DNA of 49,455 bases from contig BOBI01000001.1 in NCBI GenBank assembly GCA_026002305.1, positions 1 to 49,455 of the forward strand. Direction: 5' to 3'. Below the pieces are notes generated by a model. The model ran no database searches, was not told the DNA's origin, and saw only the letters and a program-made list of their open reading frames with translations. This DNA comes from Spirochaetia bacterium (lineage in GTDB: Bacteria > Spirochaetota > Spirochaetia > Treponematales > Breznakiellaceae). Below, piece after piece: positions 1 to 8,150 of this stretch. Positions within the stretch are counted from its first letter, which is position 1, and each line of letters opens with the position of its first letter. A program made the position numbers and the translations under genes.

Positions 1-84
1 GTTCGGACCGTGCCGGTTATCCGGTATTGTATCCGCAGCCTTGTCCAGATTTTCCAATAGCTGTTTAAATATTTCCCCACCCAT
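1..84 (-). CDS. N-terminus of a possible transposase (cut by window edge)
   Basis: An ATG at 84 on the minus strand opens 28 codons that run off the window. The peptide starts MGGEIFKQLLENLDKAAD and continues with IPDNRHGPN. A leader of this shape, with an 'IPD-R-G-N' stretch after a short helix, resembles the start of IS4-like transposases that I remember from termite-gut treponemes, but 28 residues cannot settle it. The neighbourhood (gene remnant, dispersed repeats, broken toxin-antitoxin pair) fits a mobile-element edge. It could equally be the start of an unrelated gene. Confidence 0.3.
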   Translation of the reverse strand, partial: MGGEIFKQLLENLDKAADTIPDNRHGPN

Positions 85-210
85 ACAAGATAGTATACAG
101 AATTATTTTCAAATTTAGAATTGCTGCAATTATACATAAACCAGTTGACACATATAATGAAATAAAATTAAATTGGAATTTTAATTGATAAAAAATGGTG
201 TACGCCCCTT

Positions 211-240
211 ACTTCGCATAACATACGTTATACGACATTT
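211..240 (+). repeat. loxP-like boundary motif, copy 1
   Basis: The core reads CTTCGCATAACATACGTTAT and is followed by ACGACATT. It is an imperfect inverted repeat whose core AACATACGYTAT is shared with copies at 44790-44828, 45565-45606 and 46402-46424. Like them it lies just upstream of a toxin-antitoxin cassette on the same strand. Confidence 0.6.
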
Positions 241-313
241 CTATTGAACGTTGACAATGTTGACCGGTAGTTTTACTTTTTGGAAAACCACCGACCTCGC
301 AGACGCAAAAATC

Positions 314-416
314 ATGAGGAAAAAACAACCGCAATGTCGAAGAAGTCGAAAAAGAAGAGGAAAATATAGTTAAAATCCCAAAAAACTTCTTTGGCTTTGG
401 TTACTTTACGGTGTAA
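314..416 (+). pseudogene. C-terminal remnant of an unknown gene
   Basis: An open frame with coding-like composition ends at a TAA at 414-416. It reads through an acidic stretch into ENIVKIPKNFFGFGYFTV and has no plausible start codon. A TGA closes the frame just upstream, while another frame further upstream (about 265-310) also looks coding, so this may be a frameshifted gene end. I do not recognise the family. Confidence 0.2.
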
Positions 417-435
417 ATTCCCTGTTTATTGGATT

Positions 436-457
436 TGTCTGTGTGGTCCGTGGTTAA
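436..457 (-). repeat. Dispersed repeat TTAACCACGGACCACACRGACA, copy 1
   Basis: On the minus strand the 22 bases differ at one position from 39515-39536. A shorter relative (TTTTAACCACAAATT) lies beside it at about 468-482. It is an intergenic repeat unit, not coding. Confidence 0.6.
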
Positions 458-498
458 GTTCCTTATAATTTGTGGTTAAAAGTAAAATTACTGTCGAG

Positions 499-512
499 CA
501 GGGGCTGCCCTG
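499..512. repeat. Palindrome flanking the BrnT-like module, left copy
   Basis: CAGGGGCTGCCCTG is a near-perfect palindrome. The same 14 bases with one change (CAGGGGATGCCCTG) occur at 1089-1102, on the far side of the toxin-antitoxin pair, so the pair is bracketed by matching hairpin-capable sites. Confidence 0.45.
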
Positions 513-557
513 CCTTGCGACCCCGCCTTTTTTTGCGTACACTGTATAAAAAGCGTT

Positions 558-827
558 ATGTTTATAAAAGGCAGTATCAAATTCAATCGTGCCGCCTTCA
601 GGTATGGGGTAACTGTGGCTGATATTATTTCGGCTTTTGAGACCTACATATTTGAAGACCCTGTTGAGGGGGAGGATAACAAATTCTTGCTTATTGGATT
701 TTACACGAAGGCTAATCCGATTGAAATTATGTATAATCGGGTTGACGTAGATAGGATTAATGTGTTTCATGCAATGCCGTTACGCCCTGCGTATGGGGCA
801 TTATTGGTTAGGAGAAAACATGGCTGA
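558..827 (+). CDS. BrnT-like toxin
   Basis: The 89-residue protein has the size and layout of the BrnT family of type II toxins, which are RelE-fold ribonucleases. What can be seen is an N-terminal strand with basic residues, a helix with AAFRYGVTVADI, the acidic loop FEDPVEGEDNKF, then LLIGFYTKANPIEIMYNRVD and a closing strand with RINVFHAMPLR. Its stop codon overlaps the next start (820), as in a coupled toxin-first operon. No good ribosome site precedes the ATG, and the start could be slightly different. The antitoxin frame downstream is broken, which matters for whether this toxin is active. The family assignment rests on pattern only. Confidence 0.6.
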   Translation: MFIKGSIKFNRAAFRYGVTVADIISAFETYIFEDPVEGEDNKFLLIGFYTKANPIEIMYNRVDVDRINVFHAMPLRPAYGALLVRRKHG

Positions 828-1054
828 AATGACCGAAGAAGAAGCGGACGCTCTTGATGAACTTTGGACAAAAACAACCCCAAAAATTAACGTTGGCGCG
901 GGGGGGCGGTTTCTTTTCTGAACACCGTGCGCAAATGATAATTCTGGACGAACAAACGGCACGATTTCTGAACGCAAAGGCAATGGCATCTCACCAAACA
1001 CCGTCAGAATTGGTGGCTTCGATGGTTCGCAAAGAAATGGTCCCTTCATTTTAA
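820..1054 (+). pseudogene. Antitoxin frameshifted in a G7 tract
   Basis: An ATG at 820, preceded by GGAGA at good spacing, opens MAEMTEEEADALDELWTKTT and then hits a TGA at 919-921, just after a run of seven Gs (900-906). If one G is removed, the frame continues through GGGFFSEHRAQMIILD, a helix with ARFLNAKAMASHQTPSELV and VRKEM to a TAA at 1054, giving a protein of about 77 residues. The restored protein looks like the small acidic-then-helical antitoxins that follow toxin-first pairs. The tract could be a true loss, a phase-variable tract, or a sequencing error. Confidence 0.65.
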
Positions 1055-1404
1055 AAAACGGTGAAAAAGGTTAAAAATGTAAACGCTCCAGGGGATGCCC
1101 TGTGCCGTGCATCGTCCGAATTGCACATTAATTTTCTTTTTCGTGTGTTTCATGACTTTTTCGTGGCCCGTCTTCTTATTATTGATGTAAAATGAAGATT
1201 GCTGCTGTACGACACCTTAATCTCCTCCTAATGTAGTCGTCAAACGCTTCTGTTTCTGATAATGTTAATTAGGCGGCTGGTGGTCAAAGGTTCCATCGTG
1301 TAGCGTGTAAGGATATATTTGTTCGGGAAAACTGGTACGAATGGGGGAAACAGCGATCATGGCAGCAGTTCTCTATTGTGGTTAAAAGCAAAAAGTGGGG
1401 ATGC
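1055..1404. other. Gene-free stretch before mnmE
   Basis: About 350 bases with no convincing gene. It contains the right-hand palindrome (1089-1102). On the minus strand a GGAGGAG lies just before a GTG at 1215 that opens only about 21 codons. No clear promoter for mnmE was found. Confidence 0.5.
1089..1102. repeat. Palindrome flanking the BrnT-like module, right copy
   Basis: CAGGGGATGCCCTG matches 13 of 14 bases of the site at 499-512 and lies 35 bases after the broken antitoxin frame. Confidence 0.45.
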
Positions 1405-2814
1405 ATGGACGAAAAACCATATTACGGGGATAGCTGCCCTATAGCGGCCTGCGCCACGGCGTTGGCAATAAGCGCGTTATCGGTTATCCGGGTATCCGGG
1501 CGGGGTTCCATTGAAATGGCGGCAAATGTTTTTTCAAGACCGCTCGCGCTAACCAAGACGCCCGGAAACACGGTTGTCTACGGCTGGATTTTGGAACCGT
1601 CCACAAACGGCCAAACCGAAGGCGCGCGGCAAAAAATCGACGAGGTTTTGGTTTCGGTATACCGCGCGCCGGCAAGTTATACAGGCGAAGACGGCCTTGA
1701 TATAACCTGCCACGGTGGAAGCGCGGCCGGTACTGCCGTACTTAACGCGCTTTTCCGTGTCGGATTCCGCAAGGCTCTGCCCGGGGAATTTAGTTTTCGC
1801 GCGTTTGCAAACGGCAGGATCGACCTTACCGCTGCAGAAGGCGTCATGGAAATTGTCGGGGCGAAAAGCGATAAGGGCAGACAAAACGCAATCGGGCGGC
1901 TTTGCGGTACATTGGAAAAAGAAATTAACAGCATAAAAACGCTTCTTGTATCGGTGTTAAGCGAAATGGAGCTTCTTCTTGATTATTCGGAAATAGACGG
2001 AATATCCGGCGGGGGTTCCGGCAGTACCTTAATACACACGGTTGCAAAAGCAAAAGAAAGACTTACACGTTTGGCGGACTCTTATAAAACACAGCGTCTA
2101 TACCAGGACGGCGCCCTTGTTGTTATCGCAGGCAGGCCTAATGCAGGAAAATCCAGCATCTTCAACCTCCTTTTAAAAGAAGAGCGCTCCATTGTAACTG
2201 AAATCCCCGGCACAACCAGAGACTGGATTGAGGCATGGGTTTCAATAAACGGGATACCGGTGCGCCTTGCAGATACCGCGGGGCTCCGTGAATCAACAGA
2301 CATTGTAGAGAAACTTGGCATTGAACGCAGCAAGAGTTTGCTGGAAGGCGCGCATCTTGTGTTATACGTCATAGACGGTTGTGCCGGTATAACACAGGAA
2401 GACGAACAGTTTATTTACGATGGTGATAATAAAAAGAATACCATTGCGATTTGGAATAAAAGTGATATTGCACCGCATGGCCCCAAAGATGATTATATCG
2501 CGTTATGCGCAACAACTGGAGATGGCTTGGATACATTAACAAAAAAAATCACTTCTTATTTTTTAAGCCAAAAGTTAAACATGGATACCGAAACAGGCGG
2601 CGCTTCATTGGGAACGGACAGACAAAAAGCCTTAATAGAGAGCGCGATAGAAAACACAAACGAGGTGCTTGCAATGTCGCATAATGGTTTGCCGCTTGAT
2701 CTTATATCACCCGTGTTACGCGCCGCCGTAGACAACCTTGGTTTTATTACAGGCGAAGTTTCAACCGCAGACATTCTTGAAACAATGTTCTGTAAGTTTT
2801 GTGTGGGCAAGTGA
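1405..2814 (+). CDS. mnmE: tRNA uridine-5-carboxymethylaminomethyl GTPase MnmE
   Basis: MnmE (TrmE) works with MnmG in the cytoplasm to modify U34 of tRNAs that read two-codon boxes. With the ATG at 1405 the protein has 469 residues, normal for the family. The N-terminal folate-binding domain shows IRVSG and GEFSFRAFANGRIDL. The embedded G domain shows G1 GRPNAGKS (about 243-250), G2 PGTTRD (268-273), G3 DTAG (290-293) and G4 NKSD (351-354). The end CVGK is the C-terminal Cys-x-Gly-Lys typical of MnmE. A GTG at 1378 in the same frame is possible, but nothing upstream supports it. MnmG is not in this window. Confidence 0.97.
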   Translation: MDEKPYYGDSCPIAACATALAISALSVIRVSGRGSIEMAANVFSRPLALTKTPGNTVVYGWILEPSTNGQTEGARQKIDEVLVSVYRAPASYTGEDGLDITCHGGSAAGTAVLNALFRVGFRKALPGEFSFRAFANGRIDLTAAEGVMEIVGAKSDKGRQNAIGRLCGTLEKEINSIKTLLVSVLSEMELLLDYSEIDGISGGGSGSTLIHTVAKAKERLTRLADSYKTQRLYQDGALVVIAGRPNAGKSSIFNLLLKEERSIVTEIPGTTRDWIEAWVSINGIPVRLADTAGLRESTDIVEKLGIERSKSLLEGAHLVLYVIDGCAGITQEDEQFIYDGDNKKNTIAIWNKSDIAPHGPKDDYIALCATTGDGLDTLTKKITSYFLSQKLNMDTETGGASLGTDRQKALIESAIENTNEVLAMSHNGLPLDLISPVLRAAVDNLGFITGEVSTADILETMFCKFCVGK

Positions 2815-2858
2815 AACGCCCCCTTGACTTTTTATAAAGAATTTATGATAACTGTATA

Positions 2859-4646
2859 ATGGGCAAAGAACAGGACACATTTAAACTTCCTATCAAACTA
2901 TTTCGTATTGCTTCAATTTTGGCGTTTGTATGCTGCATTGTCCTGCTGTTCCCGCAAGTACGGCAATTCATTGTACGCTTTGTAGAACAACACATAATAC
3001 ACCGTGAATTTTATGAACATTCAAAATGGATAAAAAGTTTATTATTCATTGATTTTTCCATAATGTTTATCATTGCAAGCGTTAATATTTTTCTTTGGAA
3101 TACGCCCGATCCTGTAAAAAAACCAAATTGTTGCGGTTATTTTAATAACGGGATGCTTGGTATTAACGGCTTCTTAAACTTTTGCCGTACAAATGTTTTA
3201 CTTATTTTCGTAACAACCGTAGTCTTGTTTTTTACTTATGGCGTTATATTGTTTCATACAAGCATACAAATGGATACGGCATACTTCACAGGCGGGGGAA
3301 GAAATTCTTATAACTGGCCGACCGTCGGCAGATTTGGTTTGGTGGTTTTACAGAAACTATGGTCAATAAAGGAGTTTAACCCGTATACAGCGGCTTTTGC
3401 CGCACTGCTTTTTCTGGAGCTGTCTGCAATCGCATGGTGCTATCTTATTGAACTCTTCAGTAAACAAGACAAAAGAAACTACAAGCTAATCCCGTTTGCG
3501 GTGTTGTATATGTCAATGCCCATGTGGATAGAACATTTTATCGGCCTTTTACAAGCGGCTGAAGTATCATTCATTGTATTCCTTTGTCCTGTAATAATTT
3601 TTTTGTTCTACAAAGGCATTTTTGATAATGAAAAAATCAAAATACTAATTGCATGTGCGTTATTGTTTTTTATTGCATCGGTCTATCAGGGGATACTACC
3701 GATGTTTTTGTGCGGTATTTTTATTTGTTTCATCCTATTTTTGGATAATTCAAATTGTGAAAAAGCATTGTATAGAAATGTTGCGATCAAATTATTTGTT
3801 TTTGTTGTGGTGTCAGTCGGATTGTATTTCTTTGTAAACAAATTTTGTTTTCTAAATTCGGATTATCTTGATAATATGAATTCATGGGGAAAGCAATCTT
3901 TTAAACAAAATGTCCTTACAATATTTAATATCGCAATAGATATTTTTAAAATATCAGATCCGCATAATATATATGGCAGTATAATACTGTTACCGGCTAC
4001 AGTATTATTTATTATTCAAATTACTTGCAATGCAATAAAAAACAAACAAAAAGACAGGCTCTTATATATACTTGCAGGTTTTTGTATTCCTTTATGTATA
4101 TTGCTCTTGACAATTTCCGGCGCAAATAAACCGCCATTAAGGTCAATGTATGTCCTGCCATTGGCAACAGCATTTATGCCGTATTACCTGCTTACAAAAT
4201 ATAAACCGGCTTATGTAAAACTTCTTGCCGCATTAATGCTTGTTGTAGTTGTTTTTCAGATACAAGTTTCTGTACAAATTCAATATTCAGATTATCTGCG
4301 TTATATCAATGATATTCATATTGCTTACGATCTTGATAGAATGATTCGGGACGAACAGGACGATACCAATTCTTTGCCTATTGCTATCATTCCCCAAGAA
4401 AACACCCGCACTACTTTGAATTTTAACACAAATTACCTGCGCGGGGAAATCTCCGGAACACCGTTTCTCCAATGGCTTTCATTTTTACGGTTAGGCTTTA
4501 TGCAAACATTTGGAATAAATTACGCTGTTGCAAATGAGGCGCAAACCGCGGAAGCGCGTATCTATGCTGAAAATATGAGTGCGTATCCTGATAAGGGCTG
4601 TGTCAAACGTTATAACGGCATTATCGTTATAAAATTGTCTGAATGA
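2859..4646 (+). CDS. Polytopic membrane protein, GtrII-like glucosyltransferase
   Basis: The 595-residue protein is almost entirely membrane segments (roughly eleven or more), starting at about residues 15-37 and 60-80, with a short soluble tail after about 500. The first large loop, around residues 140-165, carries MDTAYFTGGGRNSYNWPTVG followed by RFGLVVLQKLW. This resembles the acidic and GR(W/F) loop of GtrII-type glucosyltransferases, which move sugars from a lipid carrier onto a surface polymer in the outer leaflet. A GtrB-like partner that could supply such a donor is far away, at 26156. There is no good ribosome site, and the ATG overlaps a TATAAT-like sequence, so the start is uncertain. 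The function is inferred from overall shape. Confidence 0.6.
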   Translation: MGKEQDTFKLPIKLFRIASILAFVCCIVLLFPQVRQFIVRFVEQHIIHREFYEHSKWIKSLLFIDFSIMFIIASVNIFLWNTPDPVKKPNCCGYFNNGMLGINGFLNFCRTNVLLIFVTTVVLFFTYGVILFHTSIQMDTAYFTGGGRNSYNWPTVGRFGLVVLQKLWSIKEFNPYTAAFAALLFLELSAIAWCYLIELFSKQDKRNYKLIPFAVLYMSMPMWIEHFIGLLQAAEVSFIVFLCPVIIFLFYKGIFDNEKIKILIACALLFFIASVYQGILPMFLCGIFICFILFLDNSNCEKALYRNVAIKLFVFVVVSVGLYFFVNKFCFLNSDYLDNMNSWGKQSFKQNVLTIFNIAIDIFKISDPHNIYGSIILLPATVLFIIQITCNAIKNKQKDRLLYILAGFCIPLCILLLTISGANKPPLRSMYVLPLATAFMPYYLLTKYKPAYVKLLAALMLVVVVFQIQVSVQIQYSDYLRYINDIHIAYDLDRMIRDEQDDTNSLPIAIIPQENTRTTLNFNTNYLRGEISGTPFLQWLSFLRLGFMQTFGINYAVANEAQTAEARIYAENMSAYPDKGCVKRYNGIIVIKLSE

Positions 4647-4670
4647 TCGTTATCAAAACCTAATCAAAAC

Positions 4671-5594
4671 CTACACATTTAATACAGGCATATATTTTTT
4701 GTGTTCGGCTCTAAGGCGCGTTGTGTCAACGTGGGTGTAAATCTGCGTGGTGGCAAGGTCGGCGTGGCCTAAAAGCTCCTGTACGCTTCGGAGGTCGGCG
4801 CCTCCCGATAAAAGCTCGGTGGCAAAGCTATGCCGCAATGTGTGGAGTTTGCCGGAAACCCCGGCAGGCATTGTTAAGAGCTTGTAGTTTTTCCAAACGC
4901 CTTTGCGGGAAATACGTTTCCCAAGCCGACTTATGAACAATGCCTCGCTGCGCCGCGCCCCTAAAAGGCCGGGGCGGGCAATCCGCAAATAACGTTCAAG
5001 CAATTCGTGCGCTTTTGTGCCAAACGGCACAAGACGCTCCTTACCGCCCTTACCCGTAACCCGCAATACCTGCTCGTCCATAAAGACATCGGCTACATTA
5101 ATGCCGCAGGCCTCGCTTATGCGCAGTCCGCAGGAAAATAAAAGCTCGTAGAGGCAGCAATCGCGTAAGCCGCCGTGTGTGTTTGTTTTTATCGAGGCAA
5201 GCAGCGCGTCCACGGTACCGGAGGCCATGACAGACGGCAGCCTCTTGTCCGCGGCGGGCGCCTCCAACAACGAGGCAGGGTTATCCCTGCGCGCGCCCGC
5301 ATCAATTACAAACCGGAAAAACGAGCGCAGCGCCGAAATAGCCTTTGCCGCCGCCCTTTCCTTAATTCCGGCTGCATCCGCCCCGACGGGGTTTTCGGCA
5401 ACGCCGAGGCGGCGCGCGGCAAGGTAGCGTGTCAAATCTTCGGAGGTACAGCTTCGTGTATCAAGGCCTTGCTCCAAAAGCCAATCCAGAAAAAAGCCTA
5501 TTTCGTAAAGATAGGTTTCGCATGACAACTGCGAAAGCCTCTCCACGGTTAGAAGCCGTGCCCGATACCGTTTTAAAAGCGCATTCTTATCCAA
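4671..5594 (-). CDS. xerD: Site-specific tyrosine recombinase, XerC/XerD family
   Basis: The 307-residue protein has the full tyrosine recombinase set: R158 (CGLRISE), K182 (GKGGKE), H251 and R254 (HTLRHSFATE), H277 (GHADL) and the nucleophile Y286 (TTQIYTHVD). An N-terminal SAM-like core-binding domain covers about residues 5-105. Xer proteins resolve chromosome dimers at dif during division. The start is TTG at 5594, four bases after the ftsZ stop, so it is the last gene of the division operon and is probably coupled to ftsZ. The HTLRHSFAT-GADLR pattern is closer to XerD than XerC. With only one copy visible here, whether the cell uses one or two Xer proteins cannot be said. Confidence 0.92.
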   Translation of the reverse strand: MDKNALLKRYRARLLTVERLSQLSCETYLYEIGFFLDWLLEQGLDTRSCTSEDLTRYLAARRLGVAENPVGADAAGIKERAAAKAISALRSFFRFVIDAGARRDNPASLLEAPAADKRLPSVMASGTVDALLASIKTNTHGGLRDCCLYELLFSCGLRISEACGINVADVFMDEQVLRVTGKGGKERLVPFGTKAHELLERYLRIARPGLLGARRSEALFISRLGKRISRKGVWKNYKLLTMPAGVSGKLHTLRHSFATELLSGGADLRSVQELLGHADLATTQIYTHVDTTRLRAEHKKYMPVLNV

Positions 5595-5598
5595 ATTT

Positions 5599-6801
5599 TT
5601 ACGCGTGCTTCTCCTGCACCTCGCCTGTCCACAAACTCATGCCGCCGGTGCGGAGGAATGTGGGCACTTCGAGGTTGTCGGTGTTGCGGCTTGCGGCCAT
5701 ATTCGGAAAATTAATTGTGTTTGCTGTTTTTCCGCCGCCTGTAATTCGCTCAAAATCATCAAAATCAAAAAAATCACCTTTGGTCTTCTTTTGCTCCGTT
5801 TCTTCCTTTGCCTTCATCTGAATGATATTTGTACTCTCAAAGCCGGTAGCCACAACCGTAACCTGAATTCCATCGCCTAATGTCTCGTCTTCTACCCAGC
5901 CGGATTTAATAGCCGCTTCCGTATCCGCCGTCTCTGTAATCAGTGTTACAACTTCCTCAAATTCCGGCGGAGAAAAATCAGGGCCCGCCACAACATTAAC
6001 AAGAACGTGTTTTGCGCCCTTTATCGACGATTCCTCAAGCATCGGGTTATTAAGCGCCGCGGTTGCCGCATCGCAGGCCCGGTTTTCACCGGTGCCATAC
6101 CCAATACCGATAAGAGCCGCCCCCTGCCCTTCCATGTAGCCGCGTACATCTGCAAAATCAATATTCAAAACGCCATGTTTGGTGATCATATCGGAAACGC
6201 CGGAGATCCCCTGTCGCAGGACATCATCCACCTTCAGAAAGGCCTCGCGCATCGGGGTGCGTTTATCGGCAATTTTATAAAGATTCTGATTCGGAATAAC
6301 AATTAAGGCATCCACCACATCGCGCATTTTCGCAATACCCTCTTCCGCCAGACGCATCTTGAATTTACCTTCGTAATCAAAGGGCTTTGTTACAACACCA
6401 ACAGTTAAAGCGCCCATCTCCTTTGCAATCTGCGCAATAACCGGAGCCGCACCGGTACCGGTACCACCACCCATACCCGTAGCCACAAAAACCATATTCG
6501 CGCCGCGCAGCGCGTTTTCAATCATTTCGCGGTCCTCGCAAGCGGCATCCTCACCCACCTCAGGTTTGCCGCCGGCGCCAAGACCCCGCGTTAATTTCGC
6601 TCCAATCGGCAATTTTGTAAGCGCCTTGCACTTATTCAGCGCCTGCTGATCCGTGTTCGCCGCAATAAACTGCACATTTTCCAAACCGCATTCAATCATA
6701 CGGTTAACCGCATTAGATCCCCCGCCTCCGGCGCCGATTACCTTAATAACCGTTTCGCTAGGCCCAGAAACCTTTTCCTCACTAACTCCCAGGATATTCA
6801 T
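5599..6801 (-). CDS. ftsZ: Cell division protein FtsZ
   Basis: FtsZ is the tubulin-like GTPase that forms the division ring. The 400-residue protein shows the early loop [14 protein letters not shown], the GTP signature GGGTGTGA (about 111-118) and the T7 synergy loop NIDFADV (213-219). Near the end is the conserved tail peptide VPTFLR, the usual docking site for FtsA and other partners, followed by a further 20 or so residues. The ATG is preceded by GAGGGGATT. A 74-base gap separates it from ftsA, and xer follows at four bases. Confidence 0.98.
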   Translation of the reverse strand: MNILGVSEEKVSGPSETVIKVIGAGGGGSNAVNRMIECGLENVQFIAANTDQQALNKCKALTKLPIGAKLTRGLGAGGKPEVGEDAACEDREMIENALRGANMVFVATGMGGGTGTGAAPVIAQIAKEMGALTVGVVTKPFDYEGKFKMRLAEEGIAKMRDVVDALIVIPNQNLYKIADKRTPMREAFLKVDDVLRQGISGVSDMITKHGVLNIDFADVRGYMEGQGAALIGIGYGTGENRACDAATAALNNPMLEESSIKGAKHVLVNVVAGPDFSPPEFEEVVTLITETADTEAAIKSGWVEDETLGDGIQVTVVATGFESTNIIQMKAKEETEQKKTKGDFFDFDDFERITGGGKTANTINFPNMAASRNTDNLEVPTFLRTGGMSLWTGEVQEKHA

Positions 6802-6875
6802 AATCCCCTCCCCATCTACTTTTTTTTATTTTTAAGGGCTGGCCTTTTCCCCAAAAGCACACCCGTAAAACCAAA

Positions 6876-8132
6876 CTAAAAAAACTCCCGCTTTATCCAG
6901 TCGAAAAACCTACGGATAAAATTGAATTCCGGCAGCCTTATATCTGCCTTTTTCTTATGGTCGCCGGATTCGTTTTCGCGGGCGCCGCCTTCAAGCACAA
7001 GCCCTACAGCCGTTGCAAAAGACGGATTGCAATAGTCCGCCGCAAGACCGCCTGTGGAAAGCGGGCTGCCGACACGTACCGGCATCTTAAAAAATTCGGC
7101 GGCAAGGTCGGCAATTCCCAGAAGATTCGCGCCGCCGCCTGTAATCACAACACCGCCGCCAAAAACCCTTTTCTCGGTATGCGGCGCGATTTTTTCACGC
7201 ACCATGTCGAATATTTCAACAATGCGCGGTTGAATAATCTGCGCAACCTGAATACGCGGAATTGTAAGCGGTGCGCGCCCGCCTGAACCCGGCACTAGAA
7301 TATCTTCAGGGTTATCCTGCAAAAGCGGCGGCCAGCAGCAACCGGCGGTAACTTTAATTTTTTCGGCGGCTTCAAGTGAAACGCCTTTTACAATAGAAAT
7401 ATCACTTGTTACCTGACTGCTTCCCGCGGGAATACCCGCCTGCAAAAACGGTGTCCCCTGCGAGTAACCCAGAACGCCGGTGGTGCCGCCGCCTAAATCA
7501 ATCAGTACAACGCCAAGCTCTTTTTCTTCTTCGGTAAGCACGGCGCGGCCCGCCGCCAATGATTGTAAAATTAAGCCATTAACGTGCAAACCGGCGCGGT
7601 TTACGCAGGTAACAAGGTTTTGAGCGCTTGTCATCGAGCAGGTGATAATGTGCACTTCGCTTTCAAGCCGTACCCCAATCATATCAAGCGGATTACGAAT
7701 ACCGCTTTGATTATCAACCTTATAGGCAAGAGGAATTACTTCCAGAATCTGCCTGTCCATCGAAAAATCCACGGCGCGAGCCGCTTCTAAAACCCTCTCG
7801 ACATCCTTTTGACTAATTTCACGGTTTTCTCTGGATTTTCCGTTTACGGCAACAACGCCACGGGAAATAAGCCCCTCAATATTGTTACCGCCAATGCTTG
7901 CCCAGCAGCCATCCACCGCGCGTCCGCTCATCAATTCGGCAGCTTCCACGGCGGCGGCAACGGATTTCAGCGTGGCCTCAATATTGACAACAACACCCTT
8001 GCGCAAACCCGCGCACGGACAACTGCCTATACCTATAATTTCGATGCTTCCGTTTTCATTATATTCGCCAATTACGGCGCAAACTTTCGTTGACCCAACA
8101 TCCAGAGCAACAATTAAATCATTATTAGCCAG
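6876..8132 (-). CDS. ftsA: Cell division protein FtsA, apparent CTG start
   Basis: FtsA is the actin-like ATPase that anchors FtsZ to the membrane. From a CTG at 8132 the protein has 418 residues, beginning with LANNDLIVALDVGSTKVCAV, which holds the phosphate-1 loop. A second nucleotide loop, LIDLGGGTTG, lies near the middle, GGGVVITGGGA is in the C-terminal half, and the tail FFDWIKREFF looks like the amphipathic membrane helix. No ATG, GTG or TTG exists between the ftsQ stop and the DVGSTK motif; the first ordinary candidate is a TTG that would remove 42 residues including phosphate-1. CTG has a strong AAAGGGGGA about seven bases upstream. CTG as start is inference, but deleting the motif is less likely. 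Confidence 0.93.
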   Translation of the reverse strand: MANNDLIVALDVGSTKVCAVIGEYNENGSIEIIGIGSCPCAGLRKGVVVNIEATLKSVAAAVEAAELMSGRAVDGCWASIGGNNIEGLISRGVVAVNGKSRENREISQKDVERVLEAARAVDFSMDRQILEVIPLAYKVDNQSGIRNPLDMIGVRLESEVHIITCSMTSAQNLVTCVNRAGLHVNGLILQSLAAGRAVLTEEEKELGVVLIDLGGGTTGVLGYSQGTPFLQAGIPAGSSQVTSDISIVKGVSLEAAEKIKVTAGCCWPPLLQDNPEDILVPGSGGRAPLTIPRIQVAQIIQPRIVEIFDMVREKIAPHTEKRVFGGGVVITGGGANLLGIADLAAEFFKMPVRVGSPLSTGGLAADYCNPSFATAVGLVLEGGARENESGDHKKKADIRLPEFNFIRRFFDWIKREFF

Positions 8133-8150
8133 AAAGTCCCCCTTTGCGTT

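Larger units (their letters stand above)
85..557. other. Gene-poor decayed region
   Basis: No intact gene is visible between the leftward partial ORF and the BrnT-like gene. The stretch holds one copy of the loxP-like motif (211-240), a short coding-like remnant ending at 416, a reverse copy of the TTAACCACGGACC repeat (436-457) and a small palindrome (499-512) that recurs after the toxin-antitoxin pair. The mix suggests repeated insertion and deletion. Confidence 0.6.

Noticed and set aside
1150..1215. Minus-strand micro-ORF of about 21 codons with a strong GGAGGAG before its GTG
   Set aside because: It is too short to judge, has no recognisable sequence, and the region shows no other coding sign.
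2823..2858. Promoter TTGACT to TATAAT before the GtrII-like gene
   Set aside because: The spacing is 25 bases and the TATAAT touches the start codon; shorter-spaced -10 candidates are poor.
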